Assembly (NCBI GenBank): GCA_039922235.1
Contig: JBDSAJ010000635.1
Span: 1 to 15,407 of the forward strand
Reading direction: 5' to 3'
DNA from: Umezawaea sp039922235
GTDB lineage: Bacteria; Actinomycetota; Actinomycetes; Mycobacteriales; Pseudonocardiaceae
DNA: 15,407 nucleotides
Shown here: piece after piece, positions 13,971 to 15,407 of the stretch
Position numbering within the stretch: position 1 is the first letter of the stretch
Layout: every line of letters starts with the position of its first letter
Notes under the pieces: model-generated
Database searches by the model: none
What the model was told of the DNA's origin: nothing
The model's input: the letters and a program-made list of their open reading frames with translations, nothing else
Program-made: the position numbers and the translations under genes

Positions 13971-14057
13971 TCGACCAGTCCACCGAGAACAAACTTGTCA
14001 CCGCCGGGCGACCTCAGCGGCCGACACGTCCTGGGACCGGTGACCGGCCGGGAGTTC

Positions 14058-14936
14058 TCACAGTCGCTGGAGCTCCGGGGTGACCCAGTAGTAGCTGTCG
14101 TGCCAGGTCTCGGTGGGGAATCCGAGGTCGTAGCTGTAGACGCCCGCGTGCGCCGGGACGATGAAGGGTGTCCGGATAATCGTCGCCGGGAACGTGTTCT
14201 GGCTCGACCGGTACAGGCCGCGCCACGAGGTGAACGAGGCGACGTACTCCTCGCCCGGCACCACCGGCACGGGCGTGGGGAACGGGTCGGCGTACACGCC
14301 GGTGACGGCCTGGTCGGCCAGCAACGTCCCGTCAGCACGCCACAACCGAACCCGGCTGGCCTCGTAGCTGTTCCACGAGGTGATGATCCTCGTTACGACG
14401 CCTGGCCGATCGACCCGGAATCGCAGACCCAGTTCCACCGGTTGCCCCTCATCGTCGTACTCATAAGGGTTCTCGGAGTAGAAACTGCACTGGTAGCAGC
14501 TCGGGAGTGCGGGTGCGGTCACGCCGACGTACAGCGTCCTGGGTGCGGAGACCTGGCCGTTGACGGTGTCGGTGTTGACCCGGCTGACGATCGTGTAGAT
14601 GCCAGGCTCCTCCGGGGTGAACACGTACGCCCACAACGCCTGCGTGATGCCGGTTTCCCCGCTCAGCGGCACGGTGGCGGTCCGGTATCCGGAGTTCCAG
14701 GTTTCCCCACCGTCCACCGAGACCTGGTAGTCCCGCAGCGTGTCGGATTGGTTGCCGTCGTAGCCACCGCCCGTGACCAGCACGGATTCGCCGACTTCGG
14801 CCCGCACGCCGTTCGTGGGCGTGTAGATGTGGGATTGCGGGACCTGGTCTGCCGCGTGGGCCGTGCCGGAGGACAGCACCAGCGCCGCCGCGGCGGCCGC
14901 CAGCACCTTGCGCAGCCGCGCCGCGCCGGTGATCAC
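14058..14936 (-). CDS. secreted Ig-like plus DUF4082 domain protein
   Basis: 292-residue exported protein. A signal peptide MITGAARLRKVLAAAAAALV runs to likely cleavage at AHA|ADQV (about residue 28). Next is an Ig-like beta domain at about 35-135 (SHIYTPTNGVRAEVGESVLV; DYQVSVDGGETWNSGY; YVFTPEEPGIYTIVSRVN). The C-terminal half, from about 142, is a DUF4082-type domain: CYQCSFYSENPYEYDDEGQP, VELGLRFRVDRPGVVTRI, VRLWRADGTLLADQAV, EEYVASFTSWRGLY, GVYSYDLGFPTETWHDSYYW. In other actinomycetes DUF4082 accompanies carbohydrate- or amide-acting secreted enzymes, but here no catalytic domain is present. GTG 14936 has GGGAG 7 nt upstream and overlaps the stop of a 27-codon upstream ORF. The same frame is open to 15200, but that part lacks protein-like character. 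Confidence 0.82.
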   Translation of the reverse strand: MITGAARLRKVLAAAAAALVLSSGTAHAADQVPQSHIYTPTNGVRAEVGESVLVTGGGYDGNQSDTLRDYQVSVDGGETWNSGYRTATVPLSGETGITQALWAYVFTPEEPGIYTIVSRVNTDTVNGQVSAPRTLYVGVTAPALPSCYQCSFYSENPYEYDDEGQPVELGLRFRVDRPGVVTRIITSWNSYEASRVRLWRADGTLLADQAVTGVYADPFPTPVPVVPGEEYVASFTSWRGLYRSSQNTFPATIIRTPFIVPAHAGVYSYDLGFPTETWHDSYYWVTPELQRL

Positions 14937-15016
14937 GACGTGCTCCCGGAGATCGTCGCGCCGACGTGGACCGGTGGGGCGGGGATGATCAGGACCTGTC
15001 TGGTTGGCCAGGACAT
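14933..15016 (-). CDS. 27-residue leader ORF coupled to the DUF4082 gene
   Basis: Short ORF starting at ATG 15016 with a strong GAGGAG ribosome binding site and encoding MSWPTRQVLIIPAPPVHVGA followed by TISGSTS. Its TGA (complement of 14933-14935) overlaps the GTG start of the secreted protein as GTGA, the usual sign of translational coupling in actinomycetes. The peptide has no Cys run, so it is not the known Cys-rich sulfur-attenuation leader type. The central IIPAPPV is mildly hydrophobic, but there is no signal sequence. It may serve as a coupling leader, or it may be a small protein of its own; family unknown. Confidence 0.55.
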   Translation of the reverse strand: MSWPTRQVLIIPAPPVHVGATISGSTS

Positions 15017-15252
15017 GCGCTTCTCCTCGTGATCGGTTTCGCACAGGGGCGGCTCCCTGACGTTGATCGCGTGAAGTGACCGACTTGCTACACAGAGCGG
15101 CGAACAGCGCAGCGACCATCGTGCAGACGGCCCACCGAGTCCGCCGCGTGCACGCCTGGGCCACGTTCGACCGGGCACCGACGGTGGGCGTGCCTGCCAC
15201 GATCAGCTTCGAGGTCTGTCCGATGTGGACCTGCGTGGCTCGGCTTCTCGGA
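15017..15252. other. intergenic, leader/promoter region of the DUF4082 unit
   Basis: About 235 nt between the VanX stop and the leader ORF, both leftward genes. Open frames on the minus strand here lack ribosome binding sites and protein-like composition. I cannot pick a convincing -35/-10 pair, terminator hairpin or riboswitch-like fold. Confidence 0.4.
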
Positions 15253-15407
15253 TCACCCCGCGGACGAACGGGCCACCGGAAAGTCGAAGTAGGTGTCGGG
15301 GAACGGTTCGCCGCGCAGGGTGAAGTGCCACCACTCCTCGGCGAGGTTGGTGAAGCCCGCCGCGTTCATGGCGTTGACGAGCAGGTCGCGGTTCTGCCGC
15401 GCGACGC
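15253..15407 (-). CDS. vanX: D-alanyl-D-alanine dipeptidase (VanX type), C-terminal part
   Basis: The last 50 codons of a leftward gene that continues beyond the right edge. The visible sequence VARQNRDLLVNAMNAAGFTN, then LAEEWWHFTLRGEPFPDTYF, DFPVARSSAG and a stop matches the end of VanX-family M15D peptidases, zinc enzymes that hydrolyse D-Ala-D-Ala. EEWWHF contains the catalytic Glu and the third zinc ligand His (E181 and H184 in Enterococcus VanX numbering). The rest of the protein, including the other zinc ligands and the start, lies outside the window. No vanH or vanA neighbour is visible on this side, so it may be a stand-alone housekeeping or accessory VanX rather than part of a glycopeptide-resistance cluster. 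Confidence 0.9.
   Translation of the reverse strand, partial: VARQNRDLLVNAMNAAGFTNLAEEWWHFTLRGEPFPDTYFDFPVARSSAG

Noticed and set aside
14937..15200. N-terminal extension of the DUF4082 protein to 15200.
   Set aside because: The added part is Arg/Pro-rich and not protein-like, it would bury the signal peptide, and a good ribosome binding site precedes GTG 14936.

Overview
The window is high-GC DNA with the marks of a filamentous actinomycete: GTG starts are common, genes overlap as ATGA/TAATG, long open frames lie antisense to real genes, and the gene content includes a Tap-like secreted peptidase, a SnoaL-like protein, a TetR regulator, VanX and a DUF4082 protein. Pseudonocardiales (Lentzea/Saccharothrix-like) is my guess; the genus cannot be read from the sequence. 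No rRNA, tRNA or CRISPR array was seen.

Left third (119-7417): a sensor kinase and an OmpR-type response regulator run leftward. Diverging from them is a tightly coupled rightward operon: a lipoprotein with a duplicated Cys/REHGV/PDP module, a membrane-anchored adaptor with a peptidoglycan-binding domain, a MacB-type ABC ATPase, a MacB/FtsX-type permease and, 33 nt further on, a secreted Tap-like alpha/beta-hydrolase peptidase. The unit is closed by a perfect 14-bp hairpin. A direct-repeat box in the divergent intergenic region is a candidate regulator site. Together this looks like a two-component-controlled envelope export or stress module.

Middle (7459-11959): an APH-fold phosphotransferase and an AlkD-like HEAT-repeat protein converge with only 6 nt between stop codons. 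A leftward secreted, Cys-rich M19-like metallo-dipeptidase follows, with its own terminator. Then comes a TetR repressor divergent from a SnoaL/NTF2-like gene. Their 85-nt shared control region is unusually readable: a TTGACC-17-TACGGT promoter for the SnoaL gene, a TAGAAT -10 that would make the repressor mRNA leaderless, two 15-bp direct repeats 31 bp apart (one on each promoter), and a palindrome at the SnoaL start site.

Right-centre (11979-13970): a gene graveyard. It holds the C-terminal 85 codons of a cytochrome P450 with an in-frame TGA inside the heme-binding loop, the last ~73 codons of an alpha/beta hydrolase cut off where an integrase-type (DDE) transposase begins, the transposase itself (apparently intact), and, just past it, only the last 60 codons of a GlmS-type aminotransferase. 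Both truncated genes flanking the transposase keep their own hairpin terminators.

Right end (14058-15407): a secreted DUF4082 protein preceded by a 27-codon leader ORF with a strong ribosome binding site, whose stop overlaps the next start (GTGA). The window ends in the C-terminus of a VanX-type D-Ala-D-Ala dipeptidase.
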